Source of the DNA: Anaerolineales bacterium UBA2395
GTDB lineage: Bacteria > Chloroflexota > Anaerolineae > Anaerolineales > Villigracilaceae
Reading direction: 5' to 3'
NCBI GenBank assembly: GCA_002343775.1
Contig: DDSH01000032.1
Span: forward strand, 7,999 to 71,998
Length of the DNA: 64,000 bases
The notes below the pieces were generated by a model. That model made no database searches. It saw only the letters and a program-made list of their open reading frames with translations, and was not told where the DNA came from. A program made the position numbers and the translations under genes. This document shows positions 47,441 to 55,472 of the stretch, in pieces; the stretch's first letter is position 1; the number at the start of each line of letters is the position of its first letter.

Positions 47441-49135
47441 TTACAAGCGAATTTCGATCCTGGTTCCCTGTCCTTGGGTGGACTCAATTCCCAGCCGTGC
47501 CCCGATCAGGTCCGCACGTTCATGAATACCGAGCAGTCCAAAATGCCCGTTGGGAGCAAATTCCGTCGGGCTGGCAGGAGCGACAAAGCCGTGGCCATTA
47601 TCAGAGATCATCAGTGTTATTTCCGAATCAGAATAACGGATGGACAAGTCGGCACGAGTCGCCCCGGAATGTTTAGCCACATTATTGAGCGCTTCCTGCG
47701 CAATGCGATATAGCGACAATTCCACCTCGCGCGAGAGACGACGTTCGTTACCGGTTTTTTGAAAATCAACGATCAGAGAATTAACCTGGCTGATCTCCCG
47801 CGCCAGCATTTCCAACGCAGTGACCAGTCCCAGATCTTCGAGATAAATGGGACGCAGCGCCCGCGTCAGGCGGCGCAGATTTTCGATGGTCTGCTCCGCC
47901 AGATTTTCGAGTTCCTTAAGGGATTGTTTTCCATTTTGATCCTTGACCGATCTCTGCGCCAGTTGCACCCGTTGTTTCAATGCAATGACCGCCTGAATGG
48001 TGTCGTCATGCAGTTCCCGCGCCAGTCTGGCACGTTCCTCTTCCTGTGCCGAAGTGATCGCGCCGATGTAATCGTGCAATCCCTCCTGAGCCGCCTGCAC
48101 TTTACGCGACATTTCGGTCAATTCCATTTGCAGGTGTTGGACCTCAGATATGCCGCCAACTGACTCCTTTATGGCTTCGAAATCCCCCCATGCCAGCGCC
48201 GCCGCCTTGGACTCAAGTTTTTGCAGGGGCTGGACGATCTGTTTGGCGCCGAACCAGATGGCAATCAATGCCAGGATGAAGGCAGGCACCATTACCAGCG
48301 GAGCCATCTGGGTCAATTGCAGGGAGGGGCTGATCACCATTTCCCATTCCTCCTCCGTGATCAATGCCCAGCCTGCAGTTTCAATGGGGCTATAGGCGAC
48401 TACATGTTCCGTCGCTTCCTTTTTCACATACAGAACGCCACTCCTGCCTGCCAGAGCTTCCGCCACTCCAGGATGGTCCGCATCCAGGCTTTCGCGTTCG
48501 AGCGCACCGCTGACGAACAAAATACGGCGGGAATTATCCAATAGATAGATGGTCACGTGACTGCCCGCCGGGTAGGTGGGTGTCAGGGTTTCGGACGCGA
48601 GTGTCTCGGGTGAAAACGCGCCGGCGACAATCACATCGCGGGAGTCAGAATAGGCTGAGATGATGACAAAGAGTTGGTTGGAGTTTGGATCCAGGGTCGG
48701 GTCGGAGAAAACAAATTGAGGGCTGGATGAAGAAGCGAGTTTGACCGACCTGGAGTTTTGAGATACCCATCCCCAAAATCTGTCATTCCCCGTTTTCTCG
48801 ATTAAGTGTCCATCCGTATTTAGAAAGGCAATCCCCCCGTTGAAATCCTTTGCCAGGTCGGTGGTGGTGGCAAATATATCCTTGAAGGAAATATCCTCGG
48901 ATGCCAGCACCGCCATGCTCGAAACAGTCGCCATGCGATGATGAAGTTCGGATTGCAGCGCTGCGGCGGCGGACTGCACGGCGCGTTCGTCACGTTCCCC
49001 GACCAGGGTGCGCATGTCCTGCTGGTGCATGTTGACCCCGCCGAACGCAATGAACAATAACAAAAGCGTCAGCGGCAGAACCGTGACGGCAAAGAGTTGC
49101 GTCAGACCGCGCCAGCCTGGCAGGATTCGTTTCAT
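47441..49135 (-). CDS. NarX/DegS-type sensor histidine kinase with extracellular Cache-like domain
   Basis: 564 residues. TM1 at about 13-30, an extracellular domain of about 230 residues with double-Cache-like strands, and TM2 near 275-298. A HisKA_3 dimerisation region follows (ERARLARELHDDTIQAVIALKQ, phospho-His in ELHDD), and the C-terminal HATPase domain contains EALNNVAKHSGATRADLSIRY and GHGFV-like G boxes. It pairs with the NarL-type regulator whose stop overlaps its start by 4 nt. It belongs to the operon that begins with the small multicopper oxidase under promoter P7, so the system would autoregulate. Confidence 0.88.
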   Translation of the reverse strand: MKRILPGWRGLTQLFAVTVLPLTLLLLFIAFGGVNMHQQDMRTLVGERDERAVQSAAAALQSELHHRMATVSSMAVLASEDISFKDIFATTTDLAKDFNGGIAFLNTDGHLIEKTGNDRFWGWVSQNSRSVKLASSSSPQFVFSDPTLDPNSNQLFVIISAYSDSRDVIVAGAFSPETLASETLTPTYPAGSHVTIYLLDNSRRILFVSGALERESLDADHPGVAEALAGRSGVLYVKKEATEHVVAYSPIETAGWALITEEEWEMVISPSLQLTQMAPLVMVPAFILALIAIWFGAKQIVQPLQKLESKAAALAWGDFEAIKESVGGISEVQHLQMELTEMSRKVQAAQEGLHDYIGAITSAQEEERARLARELHDDTIQAVIALKQRVQLAQRSVKDQNGKQSLKELENLAEQTIENLRRLTRALRPIYLEDLGLVTALEMLAREISQVNSLIVDFQKTGNERRLSREVELSLYRIAQEALNNVAKHSGATRADLSIRYSDSEITLMISDNGHGFVAPASPTEFAPNGHFGLLGIHERADLIGARLGIESTQGQGTRIEIRL

Positions 49136-49821
49136 TCTTCTGGAATATTGCCCGAGCTTTGTGAGATCAACCCCAGCGCCACCCCGCGCATGACAGCCTC
49201 GGTGCGGCTGTTGGATTGCAGTTTGGCGAAGATGTGCGCAAGATGTCCCTGCACGGTGCGGTCGCTGATATTCAGTTGCACACCGATGGATTTGTTGGTG
49301 AACCCCTTCGCCGCGAGTCGCAGCACATCCAGTTCACGGTCAGTTAATGGTTCGACGATCTTTTTTTCCGGTCCTTTGAAGATGGTGGACATCAACTTGC
49401 TGGTGATGGATGGATCGAGTGCAGACTTACCTTCATAGACATCACGCACCGCCTGGATCAGCTCATCCGCCTGCCCAGTTTTGAGGACATAGCCATTTGC
49501 ACCTGCCTGCAAAACCGCCATCACGTAGGGATCATCGTTATAAGCGGTCAGGATTAACACGCCCACTTCGGGCAGATGGGCACGCACCCAGCGTGTGACT
49601 TCAATACCGCTGGCTTTGGGCATCTGAATATCAAGCACGGCAACATCCGGCTTGTGTTTTTGGATTAAGACCTGCGCCTCCTCCCCGTCTCCTGCCTCGG
49701 CAATGACCTGGAGGTCGGTCGCACTCTCAAGCAGTTGTCGCACCCCTGCACGGACGATATGGTGGTCATCCGCCAGGAGAATGCGTATTTTGGTTTTTGA
49801 TTTGCTCGATGACTTTGGCAT
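49132..49821 (-). CDS. NarL/LuxR-family response regulator
   Basis: 229 residues. Receiver with Asp64 (VAVLDIQMPKASG). The LuxR-type helix-turn-helix spans about 165-220 (LTDRELDVLRLAAKGFTNKSIGVQLNISDRTVQGHLAHIFAKLQ). NarL-type regulators bind inverted half-sites; the P-site TAGGCAA-N2-TTGCCTA has the 7-2-7 layout of NarL sites, so this is the best candidate in the window to bind P1-P10. That link is inference. It overlaps the upstream DUF2085 gene by 56 nt; a later start is possible. Confidence 0.9.
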   Translation of the reverse strand: MPKSSSKSKTKIRILLADDHHIVRAGVRQLLESATDLQVIAEAGDGEEAQVLIQKHKPDVAVLDIQMPKASGIEVTRWVRAHLPEVGVLILTAYNDDPYVMAVLQAGANGYVLKTGQADELIQAVRDVYEGKSALDPSITSKLMSTIFKGPEKKIVEPLTDRELDVLRLAAKGFTNKSIGVQLNISDRTVQGHLAHIFAKLQSNSRTEAVMRGVALGLISQSSGNIPEE

Positions 49822-50536
49822 GGCTTAATGTATCCAATTGCTGATTATAAACTTGTGATTGATTAATGAACGGGAAGGCAAGCCAGACAAGACCCAGCCC
49901 CGCCAAAAGCCCGGTAAGGAAGCGCATGAGCGAGTTGAACGATCCCAGCGCATCACCGGCGTAAAACGTTGCAGGAAAGGTGTTGTTTGTCAACACTGCC
50001 AGCCATGCATTTGTATCACGAAATCCATTTCCGATACCGGCAAAATCGCTGACCATGTGTGTTCCACCATCCAGCGCCATCGGCAGCAGGAGCAGAACAA
50101 ATCCCCACCAACTCAAAGTCTTTATCGTGTGTCGGAAGGGATACCACAATGCCGCAAAAAGCCAGACGCTGGTATAGAACGAGATCATGCGATCCGACCA
50201 CGCCACCTTCCAGCCCATCGGTTCGTTGCCGATGAATTGGCGCAGGATCATGGGATTGGATGTGTTCTGCCAGACCGCCTGGATTTCGCCCAGGGAATAC
50301 ATGGTCTTTTCGCCGAACCAAAAGAGGGAGCGTTCCGGGAGTTGGTGGCAGAAGAACGAGTAAATGAAGTAGACCGCCCTGCCTGCACCCGTCCAGCCGA
50401 TCTGCATGAAAACCGGCGCAAGGAAGGGAACAAATACCCAAACACCATAGATGGTCAGAAAAACGGCAAACCAATGAGTGCCTATCCACTGAAAGGCATT
50501 CGTTATTTTAGGGGCATTCAAGGTGGTTGTTGACAT
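49766..50536 (-). CDS. DUF2085 membrane protein
   Basis: 256 residues, six membrane helices. FFCHQLPERSLFWFG is the conserved CHQ motif of DUF2085 and MALDGGTHMVSDFAG is its second conserved block. Function is unknown; the Cys/His residues near the membrane could bind metal. It is part of the P7 operon, 9 nt after the DUF3105 gene. Confidence 0.82.
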   Translation of the reverse strand: MSTTTLNAPKITNAFQWIGTHWFAVFLTIYGVWVFVPFLAPVFMQIGWTGAGRAVYFIYSFFCHQLPERSLFWFGEKTMYSLGEIQAVWQNTSNPMILRQFIGNEPMGWKVAWSDRMISFYTSVWLFAALWYPFRHTIKTLSWWGFVLLLLPMALDGGTHMVSDFAGIGNGFRDTNAWLAVLTNNTFPATFYAGDALGSFNSLMRFLTGLLAGLGLVWLAFPFINQSQVYNQQLDTLSHAKVIEQIKNQNTHSPGG

Positions 50537-50545
50537 TTTATTCCC

Positions 50546-51124
50546 TCATGGGGCGTTTGGTTCAGGGGCGCGATTGAGGTTGGCGCGGTAAAAAGCTTTG
50601 GCTAAATCCATGTCGAAGATCTCGAACCTTTGAATCCGCCCCCAGGAGGTTAATGCGACCGGAACATCAATGGAATTCCAGGGATAGGCAATCAGCTTCA
50701 CTCCACCCAGGTCGTTAATGACCGTGCGGATCTGTGATTTCAACTCCGCGCATCCCGTCTCATTCAGCAGGTCGCAGTTGTACCAGATGATCACATACCC
50801 GTGCTCCAGGTTATGGACAAGATAAGCAGCAGGATATGTATAAATATTCTCTTCATAAAACCCCGCCTGGGCTTCGGTTGCATAATGCAATCCGGATGTT
50901 GGCGGGTCGGAATTATATTGTCCCGGGTCAGAGTCGGTGGGGAGATGCGGATCGCTCTTCATAATGGCAACTGCCTCCCCTGCGGCTGGTTTAATCCCCT
51001 GCCAGACCATGACTCCAAGGATCACCAATACGGCGAGTCCGGTTCCGCCCCAGATGATGCCTGCAAGCAGTTTTTGTTTTCTATTTCTTTGTTGAATGTG
51101 TTGTCGTCTTTGTTTGTTGTTCAT
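50546..51124 (-). CDS. DUF3105-type membrane-anchored protein
   Basis: 192 residues. A basic N-terminus and one TM helix (about 21-43) are followed by a DUF3105 domain: YNSDPPTSGLHYATEAQAGFY, then LVHNLEHGYVIIWYNC. The conserved His residues (GLHY, HNLEHG) look like metal ligands. The family is common in actinobacteria and Chloroflexota and has no proven function. It is in the P7 operon. Confidence 0.85.
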   Translation of the reverse strand: MNNKQRRQHIQQRNRKQKLLAGIIWGGTGLAVLVILGVMVWQGIKPAAGEAVAIMKSDPHLPTDSDPGQYNSDPPTSGLHYATEAQAGFYEENIYTYPAAYLVHNLEHGYVIIWYNCDLLNETGCAELKSQIRTVINDLGGVKLIAYPWNSIDVPVALTSWGRIQRFEIFDMDLAKAFYRANLNRAPEPNAP

Positions 51125-51149
51125 GAATTCACTCTGCCGGCTGGAAAGC

Positions 51150-51176
51150 AGGCGTCACATCGGGTAACGCCTGCCT
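51150..51176 (-). repeat. Hairpin within the small-oxidase operon
   Basis: GCAGGCGT pairs with ACGCCTGC around an 11-nt loop, in the 63-nt gap between the YtkA-like and DUF3105 genes. No U-run follows, so it probably tunes rather than ends transcription. Confidence 0.45.
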
Positions 51177-51187
51177 TCGACGGCTGA

Positions 51188-51589
51188 TTATTGCACTTTG
51201 AACTCGATATCTTCCTTGTAATCCAGACCATCCTTGCGGACATACACGGTAATCTTCCAATTGCCGCTCATGCTGAAGTTGGCATTGATGGAATAGCGCC
51301 CTTCACCCTGCTCAGTGGCGAGACCGCTCATCCCCATGCCGGTCATGTCCGTGTGGTCGGCAGAAACATCCACAGTCGCACCCTCGATGGGCTTGCCATC
51401 TCCATCCGTGATCGTCAGGATCAATTCCATGTTGCCCATCATGGCAGGATTGGGATTGGTCTCAATCTGGATATTTACCGGACTCGACGATCCTGACTCG
51501 ACCGGGGCGGCAGGCTGTGCGGAGCTGCCGCAAGCCGCCAATACACCTGCCAGTAAAACCAACATACTGATAAAGAACATCTTTCGCAT
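51188..51589 (-). CDS. YtkA-like lipoprotein
   Basis: 133 residues. A lipobox signal (LAGVLAACG) is followed by a YtkA/FixH-like beta-sandwich: NIQIETNPNPAMMGNMELILTITDGDGKPIEGATVDVSADHTDMTGMGM and a final GNWKITVYVRKDG. The methionine-rich centre (HTDMTGMGMSG) may bind copper. ATG 51589 has AAGGAG 9 nt upstream. Such proteins often accompany copper or cytochrome assembly genes. It follows the small multicopper oxidase. Confidence 0.82.
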   Translation of the reverse strand: MRKMFFISMLVLLAGVLAACGSSAQPAAPVESGSSSPVNIQIETNPNPAMMGNMELILTITDGDGKPIEGATVDVSADHTDMTGMGMSGLATEQGEGRYSINANFSMSGNWKITVYVRKDGLDYKEDIEFKVQ

Positions 51590-51611
51590 TTTTACTCTCT
51601 CCTTGAGTATT

Positions 51612-52688
51612 TTATTCAACGACTTCGATCATCAACATCAAACCACCTGGTTCAACATTGTCGTTGGTGGTGTGGTGCAGGATGTGACAGTGCAACATCC
51701 ATTGTCCGGTCTCTGTGGCGACGAACTCAATGTCGTAGCGTTCTCCCGGTGCGACACTGACCGTGTCCTTGGTCAACTGTGCCACCTCGGGGACAGGATG
51801 CCCATCCGTCGCCACGATCCTGAAGGGTACACCATGCAGATGCATCGGATGAATGAATTGACCAATGGCAATGAAGCGCAGCCGAACCAGATCGCCTTTC
51901 TTGACAGTGATGGTTTCGGTGGCAGGGAAGGACTTGCCGTTGATCGTGAAGTAATTGGGCTCCATCCCACTCATGGGCATGGCGGCATACGTTTGCCCAT
52001 CCGTCATACGCCATTCCGAGATCATCAGGGTTTTATCCACAACGGGTGGATTGGCATCCGGTTCCTTTGGGTCAATGATGAAGGGCGCATAAAGCCCGGC
52101 GCCAACCTGCACATCGCCCTCATAATGCGAGTGATACATGAACGTCCCAGCCGGCTTGGCGGTGAACTCGTAAGTAAACGTCTCACCCGGCTGGATCGGA
52201 TCCTGGGTAACGCCCGGAACGCCGTCCATTGCATTTGGGACTTCGACTCCATGCCAGTGGATCGTAGTTGGATCGGGTAATTCGTTCTTTACGATCACCC
52301 GAACCTGATCACCTTCCGTAACGCGGATCATCGGTCCGGGAACGGTTCCGTTATATGTGAATGCGGTGACGGTCACTCCATCCAGGATTTCCCATTGAAC
52401 AGCCTTGGTGGTTAACTCAAAGACCTTGACGCCATCTTCCAGGCGGTATTCCAAGGGCTGTCCGCCATCAGCTTCGGTGGCAGGCTGGACGTTGGGAGCA
52501 GTGATCGGCTCCATCATATGAGCCGCTTCGGGGTTTTCCATCATCATGCTGCCCGGGGTGGGCGTCCCATCCGCCATACCTGAATTGTCATTATTCATGG
52601 GCATGTCCCCATTGGAGGCTGTGGCTGGCGCGCAAGCCGATAATATCAAAGCGAGACTCGTTATTGTAAAAAATAAAATCTTCTTCAT
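51612..52688 (-). CDS. Two-domain multicopper oxidase lipoprotein
   Basis: 358 residues. Lipobox (SACAPATAS), a Met-rich N-terminal linker (MPMNNDNSGMADGTPTPGSMMM), then two cupredoxin domains with IHWHG, MYHSHYEG, HPMHLHGV and MLHCHILHH. It is much shorter than the 537-aa enzyme and fits the two-domain (trimeric laccase or nitrite-reductase-like) oxidases. It probably oxidises Cu(I) or phenolics outside the cell. It heads the P7 operon that includes the NarL-type two-component system. Confidence 0.9.
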   Translation of the reverse strand: MKKILFFTITSLALILSACAPATASNGDMPMNNDNSGMADGTPTPGSMMMENPEAAHMMEPITAPNVQPATEADGGQPLEYRLEDGVKVFELTTKAVQWEILDGVTVTAFTYNGTVPGPMIRVTEGDQVRVIVKNELPDPTTIHWHGVEVPNAMDGVPGVTQDPIQPGETFTYEFTAKPAGTFMYHSHYEGDVQVGAGLYAPFIIDPKEPDANPPVVDKTLMISEWRMTDGQTYAAMPMSGMEPNYFTINGKSFPATETITVKKGDLVRLRFIAIGQFIHPMHLHGVPFRIVATDGHPVPEVAQLTKDTVSVAPGERYDIEFVATETGQWMLHCHILHHTTNDNVEPGGLMLMIEVVE

Positions 52689-52721
52689 TATGGTTCCTCT
52701 GCAAAGTTGGAATAGTGCTTG

Positions 52722-52790
52722 AATATAAGGATTTCCCCTTGATCCATCCAGCGCAATTTGACGCGGGAATCCATAGGCAATATTGCCTAT
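52722..52790 (-). promoter_or_regulatory. Palindrome promoter P7 (small multicopper oxidase operon)
   Basis: Perfect palindrome ATAGGCAATATTGCCTAT (52773-52790), 45 nt, -10 TATATT (52722-52727), with TGCGCT 28 nt before the -10. This is the best consensus example together with P8. Confidence 0.8.
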
Positions 52791-52797
52791 GTGAATA

Positions 52798-53151
52798 TCA
52801 GACAGAAACTGCCGCCCTGATATCCAATGCCTCTTTGATGGAGGCGACCAACTTTTTATCTATCCGTTGGGATGGGTCATCGGCAATGGAGAAGCGCGTT
52901 TGTCCGTCACTTCCGTGCAGGATCAGTGGGACAGGTTCAGCAGACTCCCCATAAACCATTAGAACAACCATCTGGCAATCACAGTCCGCTGTGCCATGAT
53001 GCGGGCAGGGACAATCCTGCTGGGTATGTCGCGCGGTATGCAGGTCAAAGGTTTGCAAAGCCCGCAAACCACCTTGCAATAATTTTTTCTTCGCTGCCTG
53101 CAAAGCCATGTCGCAGGGCAGATCAACAATCAGGAAGGAAGATGTGGTCAT
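52798..53151 (-). CDS. Hypothetical Cys/His-containing protein, 117 aa
   Basis: MTTSSFLIVDLPCDMALQAAKKKLLQGGLRALQTFDLHTARH..., with CPCPHHGTADCDCQMVVLMVYG in the middle. The paired cysteines and histidines (CPCPHH, CDC) look like a metal site. A beta-alpha-beta pattern resembles small HMA-like or DUF302-like folds, but no clear family is recognised. It stands alone under promoter P8, which argues for a specific role in the copper response. Confidence 0.65.
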   Translation of the reverse strand: MTTSSFLIVDLPCDMALQAAKKKLLQGGLRALQTFDLHTARHTQQDCPCPHHGTADCDCQMVVLMVYGESAEPVPLILHGSDGQTRFSIADDPSQRIDKKLVASIKEALDIRAAVSV

Positions 53152-53180
53152 GGAACACCTCTATCATTTGGATGTTCTCC

Positions 53181-53249
53181 ATTGTAGGTATGTTTCCAAT
53201 CGAATAGGAGAGCCGCGTGGCGTATTCGGGCTTAGGCAATATTGCCTAT
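53181..53249 (-). promoter_or_regulatory. Palindrome promoter P8
   Basis: Palindrome 53232-53249 (ATAGGCAATATTGCCTAA on the minus strand), 45 nt, -10 TACAAT (53181-53186). GGCTCT lies 28 nt before the -10, as in P5. Confidence 0.78.
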
Positions 53250-53287
53250 AAGAAATCCCCTGTCATTGTACCGACAGGGGATTTCTT
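53250..53287 (-). terminator. Terminator of the beta-propeller gene
   Basis: GAAATCCCCTGTC pairs with GACAGGGGATTTC around an 8-nt loop (arms about 53252-53264 and 53273-53285), 21 nt past the stop and directly abutting palindrome P8. Confidence 0.82.
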
Positions 53288-53307
53288 GGGCTGCAAACTT
53301 CAGATTC

Positions 53308-54420
53308 TCACGGCATGGGCATATTCATGCCACCCTCCGGGATTTCAAGTTGAATTTCCGCAGGGGCATTCCCCGGCGCGGGAAGCGGCGAGAAGCTAAT
53401 GCCATTGGGCGCCATGCCCGTTGGGACGGTGGCGACAACCGCCATTTTTTCCAAGTCAATGACCGATACCGTGTCTTCATAGATATTCGATATGTAGGCG
53501 TATTGGCTCGATGGATCAATCACGACTCCGTGTGCGCCCTGCCCTGTTTCAATGGTTGCAATCACCTGGAAAGTCGCGACATCCACAACCGACACAGTGG
53601 TGCTTGGGGTATCCTTTGTCCCCTGATTGGCGGTCAGAACAAACTTGTTGTTGGGGGTCACAAAAACCTGGATCGGACCTCCGCCCACATCCACCTTGCC
53701 GACCAGTTCCTGCGCAGCAACGTCCACCTTGCCAAGCGCGTTTTCGCCGTTGAGGGAGAAGTAAACAAACTCCCCGTCGGGCGAAAAGCCCACTTGAACA
53801 GGATGCTCGCCAACTTCTATATCGGCGACCTTTACATCCTGCGCGGTGTCAATCACGCTCAGGGTGGTGGATTTGGCATTGGCAACGTAAACCCACATCC
53901 CGTCGGGGCTGACGCGCAAACCGTGCGGATACTCGCCGACCGGGATCGTGGCAATGGCAGACATCGCTTCCACATCAATCACAGTGACCGTATTATCCCC
54001 GCCGTTCGTGGCATACGCTTTTTTGCCATCGGGTGTCAGCACGATATGTGCGGGCATCATCCCAGTTGGCACGACACCATGAACCTCAAAAGTGACGGCA
54101 TCGATCTTAATCGCCAGTGAGTCGTGCCCGCTCACCGCCCAGACGGTTTTGCCATCCGGGGCAACCTGTAGGTTGTGGGCGCCCTCGACTCCGGTAAGCG
54201 TGGTCAGGACTTGATTCGTTGCCGCATTGATCACGGTAATGCTGTTGCCCTCCTCGTCTGCCACCCAAACTGTTCCATCCAATCCTGCAACGGGTTGATC
54301 CGGTTGGGTCTGGGCGGGTTGTTCGGTCATTTCAGGTTTCGCCGGCGCGCCACATGCACTCAAGACAACCGTGGCGATGATCAGCGCGGGCATAATCTTC
54401 CAAATCAAAAACTTATTCAT
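53308..54420 (-). CDS. YVTN beta-propeller lipoprotein
   Basis: 370 residues. A lipobox signal (VLSACG) is followed by about seven blades of the YVTN/cytochrome cd1-like propeller (VINAATNQVLTTLTG, VIDVEAMSAIATIPVGEYPHGLRVSPDG, and others) and a Met-containing C-terminus NMPMP. Such propellers often bind metals or accompany copper proteins. ATG 54420 is chosen because AAGGAG lies 9 nt upstream; a TTG at 54429 is less likely. A P-type palindrome (P9) lies 70 nt upstream. Confidence 0.85.
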   Translation of the reverse strand: MNKFLIWKIMPALIIATVVLSACGAPAKPEMTEQPAQTQPDQPVAGLDGTVWVADEEGNSITVINAATNQVLTTLTGVEGAHNLQVAPDGKTVWAVSGHDSLAIKIDAVTFEVHGVVPTGMMPAHIVLTPDGKKAYATNGGDNTVTVIDVEAMSAIATIPVGEYPHGLRVSPDGMWVYVANAKSTTLSVIDTAQDVKVADIEVGEHPVQVGFSPDGEFVYFSLNGENALGKVDVAAQELVGKVDVGGGPIQVFVTPNNKFVLTANQGTKDTPSTTVSVVDVATFQVIATIETGQGAHGVVIDPSSQYAYISNIYEDTVSVIDLEKMAVVATVPTGMAPNGISFSPLPAPGNAPAEIQLEIPEGGMNMPMP

Positions 54421-54489
54421 ATGGTTCAACTCCTTCTGGTTGGATCGAATATCGTCCGCACTTATACAGCACCCACCCTCAAGTTGAAC

Positions 54490-54507
54490 ATACGCATTTT
54501 TGCCTAA
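54490..54507 (-). promoter_or_regulatory. P-type palindrome P9
   Basis: TTAGGCAAAAATGCGTAT (minus strand) resembles the island palindrome. At 45 nt the expected -10 is only TCCAAC; GATATT 37 nt downstream fits better. This is the one site that breaks the spacing rule. Confidence 0.5.
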
Positions 54508-54545
54508 TACGTCATGCTTTATCCAAATTACTCACAAATTCGATT

Positions 54546-54752
54546 TCAAACTTTATCTTCTTCAATTCGAACATATTGATCGGGAACACGTTCAAAAAGA
54601 TGTTTGCAGACCTCGGAGCAAAAGTAATAAGTCCTCCCTTTGTGAACAACCTGAAAGGGCGGGTTCTTTGGATCGACTTTCATTTCACACACAGGATCGA
54701 TTTCAAACTCCTGCCCGGTCGGATAAAATTTCCGCATATTAAAACTATTCAT
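54546..54752 (-). CDS. YHS-domain protein
   Basis: 68 residues. EIDPVCEMKVDPKNPPFQVVHKGRTYYFCSEVCKHLFERVPDQYV is a complete YHS domain (CEM for CGM). It is transcribed divergently from the membrane gene at 54999, with palindrome P10 between them. Confidence 0.87.
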   Translation of the reverse strand: MNSFNMRKFYPTGQEFEIDPVCEMKVDPKNPPFQVVHKGRTYYFCSEVCKHLFERVPDQYVRIEEDKV

Positions 54753-54908
54753 GATACTTCTAGTCTCCTATTGGCTCACCGCATGAAGAACAAAAGCGAG
54801 CGTTCGATTCGTTTTGAGTTCCCCTCGATCACACATGGAAACTACTTAACGGCTGAAAATCCTACCCGATGAATGTAAAAAACACATGAAGAATTATCGA
54901 AGATCAAC

Positions 54909-54977
54909 ATAGGCAGTTTTGCCTACGCTTTGTTCAGCCACTTGGCGCAAGACGCCGCCCACTGCAAGGGCTATGAT
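54909..54977 (+). promoter_or_regulatory. Palindrome promoter P10 (plus-strand unit)
   Basis: Palindrome ATAGGCAGTTTTGCCTAC (54909-54926), exactly 45 nt, -10 TATGAT (54972-54977), serving the plus-strand operon at 54999. The divergent YHS gene could use the same site with a 44-nt spacing to TAGGAT. Confidence 0.72.
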
Positions 54978-54998
54978 GACACAAAAGGAATATTTTCG

Positions 54999-55472
54999 AT
55001 GAAACGATTCTTCATTCCATTTGTGGCATTCCTGCTCGGCTCGGCGCTGATCGCCTCGTTCTACATCGGCATCCTCACCTGGGCGCAGGGCTGGGACTAC
55101 GCCTCATCTCAATTCATCCGTGACCGTTGGTATGTCATCCCGATCATCCTCGGCTTTGGTATCCAAGCCGCGCTCTATTCCATCCTGCGATTCCGCCTGT
55201 TCATTCCAGTTACATCCACAGGACATGCCGGCTCAATGATAGGCGCGAGCGGAGGCACATCCGCCACTGCGATGGTCGCGTGTTGCATTCATCATGTCAC
55301 CGATGTTTTACCCATTCTTGGTTTGAGTGCGGCGGCAAGTTTTCTCACCCGTTATCAACGCCCCTTCATGCTTATCGGACTCGCCATGAACCTCATCGGA
55401 ATTGGCGTCATGCTCTTCGTGCTTTATCGTGAACGACAAAAACTTCAACCTGTACTTCTGGAGACAAAATGA
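54999..55472 (+). CDS. Membrane protein with CCIHH motif, 157 aa
   Basis: Four membrane helices (about 3-24, 40-60, 84-110, 118-140). The third contains TSATAMVACCIHHVTDVLPILGLSAAASFL: paired Cys and His in a helix, as in small membrane metal-binding or transport proteins. I recognise the motif from copper/mercury contexts but cannot name a family. AAAAGGAATATTTTCG precedes ATG 54999. First gene of a plus-strand operon with the lipoprotein and Rieske genes. Confidence 0.7.
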   Translation: MKRFFIPFVAFLLGSALIASFYIGILTWAQGWDYASSQFIRDRWYVIPIILGFGIQAALYSILRFRLFIPVTSTGHAGSMIGASGGTSATAMVACCIHHVTDVLPILGLSAAASFLTRYQRPFMLIGLAMNLIGIGVMLFVLYRERQKLQPVLLETK

